42,239 nucleotides of DNA from Crocosphaera sp. (GCF_030064895.1 NZ_JASJEB010000023.1:1-42239), one strand, 5' to 3'. Shown: positions 27,335 to 36,456, numbered from the stretch's first letter. Program-made: numbers and translations. The notes: generated by a model from the letters alone, not told the origin.

Positions 27335-27533
27335 GGTAATTCAGATATTCTTATTGGGAAGTTATATTATATTGTTTAGGTTTAACACATTCTAGTCTTA
27401 CTTATCTTTCTTCCAAAAGAAGACCCTCGGCTTTGCCGACGGGATGAATTTTGGGCAAGATATCTCGGCTCGTAATATAATGATATATATCTATAATAGA
27501 GTAATATAGTCGTACTTAAAGGCTTTTACGGAA

Positions 27534-28088
27534 ATGATCGCCGTTCCCCACTACATAAGTCCTCAAGAATATCTCGATATGGAACGCCAGAGTCAAATCC
27601 GCCATGAATATCGGCGCGGTTTGGTTTATGCAATGGCTGGCGGTACGGATAACCACGATCGCATTGCTTTTAACCTACTCAAACTCATTGATAATCAATT
27701 AGGAGACGCTACTGACTGTCGGTTTTACTCTGGTAATGTAAAAGTTAATTATAAAGATGATTTTTATTACTATCCTGATGCCTTTGTCACCTGTGATCCT
27801 CGCGATCGCCAAGATCGTTATCTTAAAAGGTATCCAAAATTAATTACTGAGGTTCTTTCATCGAGTACAGCTACTTTTGATCAAGGGGAAAAATTCAAAG
27901 ATTATCAACAGATTGAAACCCTAGAAGAATATGTTTTAATTAGCCAAGAAAGTCAGCGTGTAGAATGTCATCGTCTTAATACTACGGGGATCTGGGAAAC
28001 AACAATTTACGAGATAGGTGATCTCGTGACTTTACAAAGTATTGATCTTGAGTTTGCGATCGCTGATCTTTATCGTGGCATAGATTAA
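27534..28088 (+). CDS. Uma2-family (DUF820) PD-(D/E)xK nuclease-like protein
   Basis: Second Uma2 gene, 184 residues, of a different subfamily from that at 11540. It opens with YISPQEYLDMERQSQIRHEYRRG (the glutamate of the fold). Then come AMAGGTDNHDRIAFNL, the catalytic YPDAFVTCD (about 82-90), TEVLSSSTATFDQGEKFKDY (about 107-126, which includes the downstream Asp and Lys), and LEEYVLISQ. Here all PD-ExK positions appear present, unlike the other copy. The role of this abundant family in cyanobacteria is unsettled. It stands alone. Upstream DNA has a TCGGC-TTT-GCCGA hairpin (about 27429-27441) and AT-rich promoter-like sequence. Confidence 0.9.
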   Translation: MIAVPHYISPQEYLDMERQSQIRHEYRRGLVYAMAGGTDNHDRIAFNLLKLIDNQLGDATDCRFYSGNVKVNYKDDFYYYPDAFVTCDPRDRQDRYLKRYPKLITEVLSSSTATFDQGEKFKDYQQIETLEEYVLISQESQRVECHRLNTTGIWETTIYEIGDLVTLQSIDLEFAIADLYRGID

Positions 28089-28136
28089 CAGTTCAAAGAA
28101 TAATTATATAGACTTATATTTTAAAAAGATTTCTTT

Positions 28137-28247
28137 TTATTCAGCAAGCCAAATGATTAAATCTGATTGACTCTTAAAATCTAATAAAGCTATGCCAAGG
28201 TCTTCTAATTTTTCAACAGATAAACCCCTAATCGTAAATAATCATCA
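28137..28247 (-). pseudogene. C-terminal remnant of a DUF4351 (Rpn-like nuclease/transposase) protein
   Basis: An open minus-strand frame of about 36 codons without a start ends LSVEKLEDLGIALLDF and KSQSDLIIWLAE. This pattern (LSxEQLExLGEALLDF, then DLxxWL) is the DUF4351 C-terminus, usually fused to Rpn/PD-(D/E)xK recombination-promoting nucleases in cyanobacteria. The rest of the gene is absent. It lies between the Uma2 gene and a dispersed palindrome. Confidence 0.6.
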
Positions 28248-28282
28248 AAAAGCGGTAGTTTTGGATGAAAACAAGTTAATTT

Positions 28283-28313
28283 GGTGCATTACACTTCGTT
28301 AATGCACCCTACA
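28283..28313. repeat. Dispersed cyanobacterial palindrome (GGTGCATTA family)
   Basis: A perfect 9-bp stem, GGTGCATTA and TAATGCACC around an 8-nt loop, followed by CTAC. This is the widespread GGTGCGTTA-to-GCACCCTAC repeat. It could also end transcription of the flanking convergent genes. Confidence 0.7.
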
Positions 28314-28325
28314 ATATCAGCGATC

Positions 28326-29135
28326 TTACTTAATTGTGCATTGTCCATCAATCATTTCACAAGCTTTGTCGCTTTGTACTCCAGCTATACAAATCTCAGA
28401 CTGTAGTGGAGGTGTGCTGTAATAGGGACCACCATCTCCAGGTGTATCTCCGGCCATTCGGACGGGATGCGTGTATCCAGCACAGTGCATCATTTCATGA
28501 ATCAAGGTTTGAGCAATTTCCTGATCGCCCTGTGGGAAAAGTACATCAAAATTCACAAATATCTGGTTGCCTCCAACAAATGCCGAAGCATTAACGCCTG
28601 GTGTTGTATTTATGTCATGGTCTATTTGGCGAGTGTAGGCAATCCGCAAAGCCTCCTTTTGTTGATTGCTAAGATTACCGCAGACATTAATTTGACCGTA
28701 CGCAAACCGGTGACGTTCTTCTAATGTTGCTTGATGAGACGCTATAATACTGGGAGAGTATGTAAAATTGTCTCCGATATTAGCTGCATTCGGAAATATT
28801 GGAGACAATTCAATCCTGCCGGTATCCCCTCCCCCATCGTCTTGGTATCGGCCTGATGCAGAAACTGCAGTGACAATTCCACCCACCTGTATCTCTCTTA
28901 GATCCAATTGAACTTTGCCAGTATCACCGGTGGCTAGTCGAAAATTGAACTCTAGGCGACTGTTGCTAGGAAAGCTTGCACTAGTTGAGACGTAGCTTCC
29001 GTCTGGAACTCCATCCCTGAGAATGTTTCCTCTTACATTTGTATTTCCGTCTGAACGAGAAATGCGCATAGTCCCACTGAACTGCGGCTCATCAATGTAA
29101 CGTACATTCCAGGAGCGAAAAAAGTTATTATCCAT
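28326..29135 (-). CDS. Metzincin-like zinc metalloprotease with N-terminal beta domain
   Basis: This 269-residue protein has a perfect HExxHxxGxxH zinc motif, HEMMHCAGYTH (213-223), the metzincin signature; the three histidines bind zinc and Glu214 is the catalytic base. Residues 1-125 are beta-rich, with lipocalin/sandwich-like composition (SRLEFNFRLATGDTGKVQLDLREI). Residues 140-212 are a helical lead-in. There are four cysteines, three of them in the C-terminal 50 residues (CIAGVQSDKAC and CTIK). No signal peptide is visible, so it is cytoplasmic or secreted by a leaderless route. Base composition is visibly more GC-rich and codon use differs from its neighbours, suggesting transfer. It is not a family I can name. 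Confidence 0.75.
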   Translation of the reverse strand: MDNNFFRSWNVRYIDEPQFSGTMRISRSDGNTNVRGNILRDGVPDGSYVSTSASFPSNSRLEFNFRLATGDTGKVQLDLREIQVGGIVTAVSASGRYQDDGGGDTGRIELSPIFPNAANIGDNFTYSPSIIASHQATLEERHRFAYGQINVCGNLSNQQKEALRIAYTRQIDHDINTTPGVNASAFVGGNQIFVNFDVLFPQGDQEIAQTLIHEMMHCAGYTHPVRMAGDTPGDGGPYYSTPPLQSEICIAGVQSDKACEMIDGQCTIK

Positions 29136-29421
29136 TATTTTGTTTGTAGTTTGAGATGAGTATAAGAAGTTAGCTGGATGATATATTTCTGTCGAATGTT
29201 TATGATACCTCCTTTTTCCGTATAGTCAACCCCTAGAGAAAAAAACATAAACTTTCCGTATAATCCCTCTGTAAAGCATATTATGCAGAAACATTATGAC
29301 CCACATTCCGCACATCTTTTGTCCCATAAAAGATCATGGCTTGGAACCCCGCCAGAACGAAGTGGGCAAAGAATAGAAAAATCTTTATTTATTGCCCACC
29401 TATTTTCTTTATTCTCAATAC

Positions 29422-31743
29422 CTACTCTTCTTCATCAGTAGCTACTTCCTCAACAATTGTTCCTTCTGGAACTTTATCTGGATCTAACTTAAGAATTAAC
29501 ACAGACAAAGGTGGTAAACATAAATCTACTGAATAAGGTTTACTATGAAATGCCCATTCATCAGCCCATTTACCCCCTAAATTACCCATATTACTACCCC
29601 CATATTTTTTGGCATCACTGTTAAATAATTCAACATAATATCCAGCTTCAGGAACTCCGATTCGGTAATGACTATGGGGTTGGGGAGTAAAGTTACAAAT
29701 CACAATTAAAGCATCATTAGGATCATCACTTTGTCGCACAAAAGAAACCACACTATGGTCTTGATCGTTACAATCAATCCAGTAAAATCCATGATAGTCA
29801 AAATCGTGGGTATATAATGCCGGTTCCTGTTTATAAAGGGCATTAAGATCGCTAAAAAATTGTTTCAGTTGTTGATGGGGTTCGTACTGTAATAAATGCC
29901 ATTCTAAATCACCCCAAACATTCCACTCACTCCACTGGCCAAACTCCATACTCATAAACATGGTTTTTTTGCCAGGATGGGTGTACATATAGGTAAATAA
30001 AGCCCGAACGTTGGCGTATTTTTGCCATTCATCCCCAGGCATTTTACCCAACATATTACTCTTTCCATGTACTACCTCATCATGGGATAACGCCAACATG
30101 AAATTTTCGTTGTAATAATACAACATACTAAAAGTGACGTTATTTTGATGATATTGACGGTAAAAGGGATCGATGCTGAAATAATCTAACATATCGTGCA
30201 TCCAACCCATATCCCATTTAAGATTAAACCCTAAACCACCATCATAAATAGGCCGAGAAACTTTCTCCCATTCTGTAGATTCTTCAGCAATAGAAAGAAT
30301 ACCTGGGAAATACTCGAATAATAAAATATTGACTTCCTTGATAAAATTAACCGCTTCTATATGTTCATCCCCACCATATTCATTAGCAATCCATTCCCCC
30401 TCCTTACGCAGATAGTTACGGTATAACATAGAAGCCACCGCATCTACCCGAATACCATCAATATGATACTTATCAAACCAAAAAAGAACATTAGCTACCA
30501 AAAAGTTTTTCACTTCATGACGGCCATAGTTAAAAACTAATGTCCCCCATTCCTTATGTTCACCAATGCGAGGATCTTCGTGTTCATAAAGATGAGTCCC
30601 ATCAAAATAAGCTAAACCGTGGGAGTCTTTGGGAAAATGCCCCGGAACCCAGTCTAAAATCACCCCAATACCATTTTCATGACATTTATCCACAAAATAC
30701 ATGAAATCTTCCGGACGACCAAACCGAGAAGTGGGAGAATAAAATCCAGTAACTTGATACCCCCAAGATCCGTCAAAAGGATGTTCTGCGATTGGTAACA
30801 CTTCGATATGGGTGTAACCCATCTCCTTAACGTAGGGGATCAATTTTTCTGCCATTTCGTAGTAACTGAGAAAACGGGCCCCAGGGTTCCATTCTGAGAC
30901 TATGACGGGATCAGCTTCTCCGTTGAGTAAAGGCATTTTTTCGTCGGCAGAAGCGTGTAACCAAGATCCTAAATGTACCTCATACACAGACACAGGTTGC
31001 TTGAGAGGATCGCTATTACGTCGTTTTTCTAACCATTCCTCATCATTCCACTGGTAAATATTATCTATATCTACGACAATAGAAGCGGTATCGGGTCGAA
31101 CTTCCCGATAAAAGCCATAAGGATCGGATTTTTCGTAGATATGACCTTCACTATTTTTGATCTCGTATTTATAAACAGTCCCGGCCCCTATTTCTGGTAC
31201 AAATAACTCCCAGATGGTATTGTTGCGTTTACGCATCTGGTGTTCTCCACCATCCCAGTTATTAAAATCACCAATAATAGAAACATTACGCGCATTGGGG
31301 GCCCATACCGCAAAATAAACCCCTGCAACTTGGTTAATTTTACCCACATGGGCCCCTAATTTTTCATAAATGCGGTGGTGGTTTCCTTCAGAAAATAAGT
31401 AGATATCCTCGTCAGTTAGATAAGGGGAACTAAAAGCATAGGGATCGTAGATGACTTTTTCGTGTTCCCCTTCCTTAACTTTCAGTTGATAATTATTCAG
31501 TTCAGGGGTTTCGATAATACACTCAAAAAAGTTAGGATGATGAACCGAGTTCATGGCATCTTCTTTTCCTTCTGTGGGACGGATAACCCATGCTGCTTCT
31601 GCTTTCGGTAAATAAGCCCTGACTACCCATTTTTTAGTCTTTTTACCATCTTCTAGAAGATGACAGCCTAAAATCTCAAAGGGATTATTATGTAAGTTAT
31701 AAACAATCTGATTAACTTGATCGGCGGAAATAGTGGTGGTCAT
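29422..31743 (-). CDS. glgB: 1,4-alpha-glucan branching enzyme
   Basis: GlgB forms alpha-1,6 branches in glycogen or semi-amylopectin. The 773 residues are N-terminal domain N1 (about 1-110), CBM48 (about 115-230, VAGVYFAVWAPNARNVSIIGDFNNWDG), the GH13 catalytic barrel and a C-terminal beta domain. The GH13 motifs are all there: VILDWVPGHFP, GIRVDAVASM (nucleophile Asp434), AEEST (acid/base Glu487, exactly 53 residues later, as in E. coli GlgB) and ALSHDEVVHGK. Length is normal for type 1 cyanobacterial enzymes. The gene is monocistronic. A GTGGGCAA/TTGCCCAC inverted repeat lies downstream (about 29365-29402). Confidence 0.97.
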   Translation of the reverse strand: MTTTISADQVNQIVYNLHNNPFEILGCHLLEDGKKTKKWVVRAYLPKAEAAWVIRPTEGKEDAMNSVHHPNFFECIIETPELNNYQLKVKEGEHEKVIYDPYAFSSPYLTDEDIYLFSEGNHHRIYEKLGAHVGKINQVAGVYFAVWAPNARNVSIIGDFNNWDGGEHQMRKRNNTIWELFVPEIGAGTVYKYEIKNSEGHIYEKSDPYGFYREVRPDTASIVVDIDNIYQWNDEEWLEKRRNSDPLKQPVSVYEVHLGSWLHASADEKMPLLNGEADPVIVSEWNPGARFLSYYEMAEKLIPYVKEMGYTHIEVLPIAEHPFDGSWGYQVTGFYSPTSRFGRPEDFMYFVDKCHENGIGVILDWVPGHFPKDSHGLAYFDGTHLYEHEDPRIGEHKEWGTLVFNYGRHEVKNFLVANVLFWFDKYHIDGIRVDAVASMLYRNYLRKEGEWIANEYGGDEHIEAVNFIKEVNILLFEYFPGILSIAEESTEWEKVSRPIYDGGLGFNLKWDMGWMHDMLDYFSIDPFYRQYHQNNVTFSMLYYYNENFMLALSHDEVVHGKSNMLGKMPGDEWQKYANVRALFTYMYTHPGKKTMFMSMEFGQWSEWNVWGDLEWHLLQYEPHQQLKQFFSDLNALYKQEPALYTHDFDYHGFYWIDCNDQDHSVVSFVRQSDDPNDALIVICNFTPQPHSHYRIGVPEAGYYVELFNSDAKKYGGSNMGNLGGKWADEWAFHSKPYSVDLCLPPLSVLILKLDPDKVPEGTIVEEVATDEEE

Positions 31744-32040
31744 GGGACTCGCTATATTTCAAGAAACTGAAGGAAGACGCTTATTATTAATGTCAGAATC
31801 TAGTAGTCAGAAGTTTCCTCTGTTTAAGCAAAAATAAGGGCTATTCTTACCGAAGACTATAGTATTACAAAAAATGGTTAGGACAAATAGATGTTTGTTT
31901 TAGGGAACAGGGAATAGAAGAACAGGTAAGACCAAATAAATAAAAAGTCCTAACATTAATGCGTAGGTCTATAGAAGTACAAAGCTAGACTTTAGACAAC
32001 AATATCTGTTTTAGTGCATCTTACAACAGTTTGGGACAGA
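31744..32040. other. Intergenic region upstream of glgB, nothing recognised
   Basis: 297 nt between glgB and the TPR gene, both on the minus strand. It presumably holds the glgB promoter. No small gene, remnant or strong hairpin was seen. Confidence 0.4.
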
Positions 32041-32763
32041 TCAATGATCCCCCTCGATATTTGATTGCGAAATAATGGGTTTTAATACTTTAGCTAACCA
32101 TTTCATCACTTTTTGCTGATAACGATCGCCTTGGGGTAAACAGGACAAAGCGCGACGGTAATCTGCGATCGCATAATTCCAATCCCCCATCAAATAATGA
32201 GTATAACCCCTTTCTGCATAAATACGCCCCAAGTATTGATCGGAGATCATTTTCGCTAGTTCCAGGGTTTCAATGGCTAATGAATAGTCCCCTAGTTCTC
32301 TGAGGGTGATACCTTGATTAATCCACACTTTCTGGTTATAAGGATTAATATCTAGTGCCTGTTCGTAGTTTTCTATGGCTTTGCTCAAGTATCCTTGATG
32401 GGCATAGCAGTTACCTCGATTATTATAAGCCCGATCTAAACTAGGGTTAAGGGCTATCGCTTGATCAAAATCAGACATCGCTTGCTCATAATCAGCCATT
32501 TTCAGGTACATTAAACCCCGATTATTATAGTCAATGGCACTATGGGGAAGACGGGCAATCAATTGGTCCAGAATAGCGATCGCCTTTTGATAATTCCCCT
32601 GATTAGCTTCTTGTTTAATAATAATCCTTAAACGTAAATCAGAAAGCTCTTTCTTTTTAAGTTGAGTGGCCATGGCGGCTTTTATACACTCCTCTTCTGA
32701 CACCGATGGCATCGGAAGGGATGATGAGGAAAGTTTATTATAGTTAGTTATATTATCATTCAT
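32041..32763 (-). CDS. TPR-repeat protein
   Basis: This 240-residue soluble protein begins with a hydrophilic leader (1-48). Five tetratricopeptide repeats follow (about 52-225), seen in the repeating YNNRGLMYLKMADYEQAMSDFDQAI, YNNRGNCYAHQGYLSKAIENYEQAL and WINQGITLRELGDYSLAIETLELA patterns. TPR proteins are protein-interaction scaffolds; the partner is not indicated. No signal peptide or membrane span. Cyanobacteria carry similar short TPR proteins in many processes, including photosystem assembly. Monocistronic; it is divergent from the gene at 33007. Confidence 0.85.
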   Translation of the reverse strand: MNDNITNYNKLSSSSLPMPSVSEEECIKAAMATQLKKKELSDLRLRIIIKQEANQGNYQKAIAILDQLIARLPHSAIDYNNRGLMYLKMADYEQAMSDFDQAIALNPSLDRAYNNRGNCYAHQGYLSKAIENYEQALDINPYNQKVWINQGITLRELGDYSLAIETLELAKMISDQYLGRIYAERGYTHYLMGDWNYAIADYRRALSCLPQGDRYQQKVMKWLAKVLKPIISQSNIEGDH

Positions 32764-33006
32764 AATAGCAGTATTAAGGTGCTTATTGAAAACACTGTAC
32801 TGAATAGTTTGATGCTTAATGGTAAAAAATGTGTCACTCTGGTAACTGTCTCAACACTTTTACCTTGCTCTTCAATCTTCCTAACTATTTACCATCGGGA
32901 GTTTCCCCATTTTATAAAATTTTCCTTAAGTTTTTGGACTTTTCCTAAAGTATGAAGATCACTGATAAAATTAGATTATATGAATCATAAGGAGTTACTC
33001 TTACTC

Positions 33007-33471
33007 ATGTCTACTACTACATTATTAGCTAATAATTCTGATATCTCTACGGATAGTTATTGTGTATTTGGGTTAGCAACTTGTTTTTTAAAGGAAGATG
33101 GAGAATTTCATCAAGTTCGTGTTATTGAACCGATTCCTTCTGCTGCTTTAGAAACTATTTGTCAGGGAATTCCTACTTCTTATGAATTGGTTTCTGCTAA
33201 GTCTATTGCAGACATTTTAACAGGAGAAACGTTAACTAAAACTTCTGATTTTCCTGATGATGCTCAGTTTTGTGATGACTTTATTGAACGAACTTTAGCA
33301 GCAGTTAGAACTTATAAAAATCGTCCTTCTGCTCAATCTTTAATTCCTTTGGGAACAGTTAAAAAAGACTTGAATTTTTCTTTAGAAAAAAAACGAATTT
33401 TAAATGCAGTTAATGTGGTAAAAACTGAAGACAACGTTAAACAACATTCCCATACTCATCAAGTTTTATAG
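33007..33471 (+). CDS. Conserved cyanobacterial protein of unknown function
   Basis: I do not recognise a named domain. From ATG 33007 the protein is 154 residues, soluble and slightly acidic in the middle. Blocks such as YCVFGLATCFLKEDGEFHQV and VIEPIPSAALETI look well ordered, and the tail is histidine-containing (KQHSHTHQVL). An in-frame ATG at 32980 would add nine residues. I prefer 33007 because AAGGAG (32989-32994) lies upstream of it, though 12 nt away. The reading frame has normal codon use for its neighbours. It is convergent with the small gene at 33484. Confidence 0.65.
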   Translation: MSTTTLLANNSDISTDSYCVFGLATCFLKEDGEFHQVRVIEPIPSAALETICQGIPTSYELVSAKSIADILTGETLTKTSDFPDDAQFCDDFIERTLAAVRTYKNRPSAQSLIPLGTVKKDLNFSLEKKRILNAVNVVKTEDNVKQHSHTHQVL

Positions 33472-33483
33472 GCTGTAAATTAT

Positions 33484-33660
33484 TTACAATTGGGGTTTAC
33501 ATTTTCCTGCACGAATTAAGCCAACACGACGAGCGATCGCTTCTTCTTTCGAGGAAAAAGGACCCCAATAATTTGTATCTTCTCGGACTTGATTGGAATC
33601 AAGTTCTAAAATTTCACATTGTTCTTTTTCTGTTTTAATAATATACCAAGTGTTGCTCAT
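33484..33660 (-). CDS. Small conserved protein, 58 residues
   Basis: A short minus-strand gene encodes MSNTWYIIKTEKEQCEILEL and ends SSKEEAIARRVGLIRAGKCKPQL. It has a regular alpha/beta look, with one HIP1 octamer inside, and resembles the many short cyanobacterial proteins that pair a WYII strand with an EEAIARRVGLIRAGKCKP tail. No known function. Its stop codon is 13 nt from that of the convergent gene at 33007. Confidence 0.7.
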   Translation of the reverse strand: MSNTWYIIKTEKEQCEILELDSNQVREDTNYWGPFSSKEEAIARRVGLIRAGKCKPQL

Positions 33661-33742
33661 AATAACTAATAATTATGTCCAATAAATAATTGAATATTAT
33701 AAGAGATGGCTCTCCCGTACCTGTGGTGATAAGCACGGCTTA

Positions 33743-34056
33743 TTAAAACAAGCAAGCTAGTAGTTTTTCTCTCATAGTATCGAAATCTTTAAATCCATAG
33801 CTTTGACGAAGAATTAGTTTTATTTTATTGTTTAATCCTTCCATAACACCACTGGTAGTTCGATTAATAAAATAATGACAAATTTCTTGGATATGTTTGT
33901 TAATATTCTGTCCCGCAAACCCAATTCACGACAATATTTTCTCTGGTTGGCGATCGCATCGCTTAACAAAACTTCCAGTTGCCCTGCGATCGCCCTATCT
34001 TCCATCATGGGACGTTGTTGCCGTTTGGCATGATTACGGTTCATTTTTCGACTCAT
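33743..34056 (-). pseudogene. Chimeric transposase remnant (IS4-type N-terminus joined to ISL3-type C-terminus)
   Basis: From ATG 34056 the frame reads MSRKMNRNHAKRQQRPMMED and on through IANQRKYCRELGLRDRIL, the N-terminus of an IS4-type transposase. Near 33895-33905 it changes to unrelated sequence. In another frame the minus strand then encodes HIQEICHYFINRTTSGVMEG and NKIKLILRQSYGFKDFDTMRE, ending at TAA (33743-33745). That is the C-terminal DDE region typical of ISL3-family transposases. Two different insertion-sequence genes have thus been joined by deletion. No intact transposase remains. Confidence 0.65.
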
Positions 34057-34209
34057 TTAAGTTAATTATAGCTTATCACCTCTTATTTTAGAAAAAGTTA
34101 TTTCCTTCTTCCCGATCTGCCTAAAATCGCTGTTTAACACCTCTTGACATCGGCTTCATTCTCTTAACTTGTCACAAATGCCCCCCATCTCCCCGTCACC
34201 CCGTCACTA

Positions 34210-34238
34210 TGTAAACTTTTGTTAATAATTTCGGATTT
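34210..34238 (+). promoter_or_regulatory. Shared upstream element, copy A (before the PspA-like gene)
   Basis: TGTAAACTTTTGTTA followed by ATAATTTCGGATTT matches, at 26 of 29 positions, the sequence at 36746-36774 upstream of the sigma-like gene. A further AGATAA follows both. It lies 78 nt before ATG 34288. It is a candidate promoter or operator for the PspA-like/sensor pair. Confidence 0.55.
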
Positions 34239-34287
34239 ATGGGTGTCTTTTCCAGATAACTCAATAGGCGTTATTCAAAAAGGCAAC

Positions 34288-34977
34288 ATGAAAAATAAAA
34301 TTGTGAAAGGACTCTTAGGTGAAAAGGCTGGCAATACAGTTATAGCTGTATGGCGTTGGGCTTGGGGTTTACCCATTGAAACAGGGGGCAAAGTTGCTAA
34401 AAATGTAGCCCAGCAGTCTTTACAAGATATGAACGAAAAAATCCAACAGCTTGCTGCTGGAGTAGCTAAAGTGGTTGCTGCCCATGATAAAGCTAAAACC
34501 AAATATCTGGAGAAACGTAAAGAAATTGACTATGCAAAACAACAGGCGAAAATTGCTAACGACAAAGGCAATAAAGATGCGGCCAAAATTGCCATAACCA
34601 AAGTTATTATGATGGAAAAGATCATGCCTAAATTGGAAGAAATGGTGAATAAATCAGAAGAAATAATGACTACGGCACAAGATAATCTTCAGCGAGAAAA
34701 AGAAAAATTAGAAACCTATAAATTAGAACTTGCTAATTTATCAACTCTCACAGAAATGAATGAAGCAATGAATAAAATTTCTGCTACTACTAATAGCTTG
34801 GATTTGGGTTCAGCAACGAGCCAATTTACTGAAGCTCAAAATGCCATTGAAGGTAGATATTTGGAGGAAATGTCTGTGATTGAATTATCAGAAAATTCCA
34901 CAGACAAACTAGGTCGTCAACTGGATGATTTAACTTTAGAAGACGAAATTAGTAAGCGTTTAGAAGAGTTAAATTAG
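34288..34977 (+). CDS. PspA/IM30-like coiled-coil protein, first gene of the CHAT-sensor cluster
   Basis: This 229-residue, highly helical protein resembles the PspA/Vipp1 (ESCRT-III-like) fold, more divergent than the copy at 25223. Residues 1-45 hold a weakly amphipathic start (GEKAGNTVIAVWRWAWGLPIETGGK). Long coiled coils run from about 45 to 165 (HDKAKTKYLEKRKEIDYAKQQAKIANDKGN). The C-terminal acidic part ends EISKRLEELN. It would act on the inner face of the membrane. I chose ATG 34288, preceded by AAGG; the frame opens upstream without a good start. The sensor gene follows after about 114 nt on the same strand. Family placement is probable, not certain. Confidence 0.7.
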   Translation: MKNKIVKGLLGEKAGNTVIAVWRWAWGLPIETGGKVAKNVAQQSLQDMNEKIQQLAAGVAKVVAAHDKAKTKYLEKRKEIDYAKQQAKIANDKGNKDAAKIAITKVIMMEKIMPKLEEMVNKSEEIMTTAQDNLQREKEKLETYKLELANLSTLTEMNEAMNKISATTNSLDLGSATSQFTEAQNAIEGRYLEEMSVIELSENSTDKLGRQLDDLTLEDEISKRLEELN

Positions 34978-35091
34978 TTTGTCTTCAATCAAGATTATCT
35001 AGTGTAATAGCAGTTTTATACTAAATACAATTAACTGAAAACTGCTGTGAATAAGTCAAGTCAAACACAAAAATATTGGAGTAATGCAGCC

Positions 35092-36456
35092 ATGACAACT
35101 AGCAACACAAAAGGGTTTAAAATACCTCCCATTATTTGGATAATTTTAGGTGTTATTCTTATCTTGAGTATTCCGAGAATAATGTCATTTATTAAGTTTC
35201 CAGATACAATATTTGTTGAGGATAATAATGATAATAATGATATAGGTATTCTGGGAACAATAACCGAGACAAAACAACAGGCAGTTGAAGCCTATAGCAG
35301 AGGAGACTTTCTGGCTGCACAAAACTATTTTCAATTATCACTTGCTCAGCAAAGAAATGATCCAGAATCTTTGATTTACTTAAATAATAGTCGGGCAAAA
35401 GAAAGCGTAAATTTACTCAAATTAGCTGTGGTTGTTCCTATTGGCAGCAACTTAAATATTGCTCAGGAAATCTTGCGAGGAGTGGCACAAGCGCAAAATG
35501 AAATAAACGATAAAGGGGGAATTAATGGGCAATTTTTACACATTACAATTATCAATGATAATAACGATCCAAAAGTTGCTAAAAAAGTTGCTAAAAAATT
35601 AGTTAAAAACTCAGATATTATGGGAGTAATCGGTCATAATGCTTCTACCGTTTCTCAGGAAGTTGCTCCTATTTATCAAAAATCTGGGTTAGTTATGATT
35701 ACACCAACCAGTTCAGCTAAAGGTATTCCCGATGTAGGAAATTATATCTTTAGAACCCTACCTAATACGAATGCGATGGCTCAAACTTTAGCCAACTATG
35801 CCCTAGAAAATAGTCAAAAATTTGCTATTTGCTATGATTCAACATCCTTATTTTCTCGGTCTTTTAAAAACACATTTAGCACAATTATTTTGCAAAATCA
35901 AGGACAATTATCACCTACTGTTTGTGACTTCTCAGCAGTGAATTTTAACGGAGATAAAGAAATAAGAGAAGCCTTGAATAATGGGGCTGATACTATGGTC
36001 ATCATTCCCCATATTGATGGAATAGAAAAAGCTAATTTGTTGGCAGTAAAAAATAGAGGAAGATTAAACTTTTTAGGAACAAGTGTCTTAAATACTATTA
36101 AAACATTGGAGGTCGGAGAATCAATGGAAGGGTTATCTATTGTTGTTCCCTGGAGTGCCAAAAATCCCTTAAATCAGCTATTTGCTACCTCTGCACGACA
36201 ACTTTGGGGGGGGAATGTAAATTGGCGTACAGCAAGTGCCTATGATGCTACAAATACCTTCATTGAAGGGTTAAGGCAAGGTCAAACTCGCGATACTTTG
36301 CAACAAGCCATAGAAAACCCTCAATTTAGCACTAATACTATCAATGGGATAGTGAAATTTTTGCCCAATGGCGATCGCTCTGTTAAGGGCATTATAGTAC
36401 AAGTTCAACCCTCTAAACATCAGACAGGTTACGATTTTATTCCTATTGAACCATAA
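35092..36456 (+). CDS. Membrane-anchored TPR-like/periplasmic-binding sensor
   Basis: This 454-residue protein has a short cytoplasmic N-tail and one membrane span (about 12-33, PIIWIILGVILILSIP). A TPR-like helical pair follows (about 62-105, ETKQQAVEAYSRGDFLAAQNYFQ). The rest is a full periplasmic ligand-binding domain of the amino-acid/amide type (Peripla_BP_6, about 112-450). Landmarks are VVVPIGSNLNIAQEILRGVAQAQ, IGHNASTVSQEVAPIYQKSGLVMITPTSS and YDATNTFIEGL. It lacks a lipobox and no ABC permease is nearby, so it is a sensor rather than a transporter part. It is a clear paralogue of the C-terminal part of the CHAT protein at 39180. GTG 35047 would add 15 residues; I prefer ATG 35092. 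Confidence 0.82.
   Translation: MTTSNTKGFKIPPIIWIILGVILILSIPRIMSFIKFPDTIFVEDNNDNNDIGILGTITETKQQAVEAYSRGDFLAAQNYFQLSLAQQRNDPESLIYLNNSRAKESVNLLKLAVVVPIGSNLNIAQEILRGVAQAQNEINDKGGINGQFLHITIINDNNDPKVAKKVAKKLVKNSDIMGVIGHNASTVSQEVAPIYQKSGLVMITPTSSAKGIPDVGNYIFRTLPNTNAMAQTLANYALENSQKFAICYDSTSLFSRSFKNTFSTIILQNQGQLSPTVCDFSAVNFNGDKEIREALNNGADTMVIIPHIDGIEKANLLAVKNRGRLNFLGTSVLNTIKTLEVGESMEGLSIVVPWSAKNPLNQLFATSARQLWGGNVNWRTASAYDATNTFIEGLRQGQTRDTLQQAIENPQFSTNTINGIVKFLPNGDRSVKGIIVQVQPSKHQTGYDFIPIEP

Noticed and set aside
27425-27500. TCGGC-TTT-GCCGA hairpin as another tnpB right end
   Set aside because: It lacks the TGTCAA terminus and has no adjacent tnpB tail; a promoter-proximal hairpin of unknown role is all that can be said.
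29260-29405. Short frames between the metalloprotease and glgB, some protein-like (for example FFAHFVLAGFQAMIFYGTKD)
   Set aside because: Several overlapping frames look equally plausible and none has a start or family match; the segment is probably an inverted repeat or remnant I cannot place.
35092-36456. Substrate-binding component of an amino-acid ABC transporter
   Set aside because: It has a membrane anchor and TPR-like segment but no lipobox, and no permease or ATPase genes are near; sensor role fits better.
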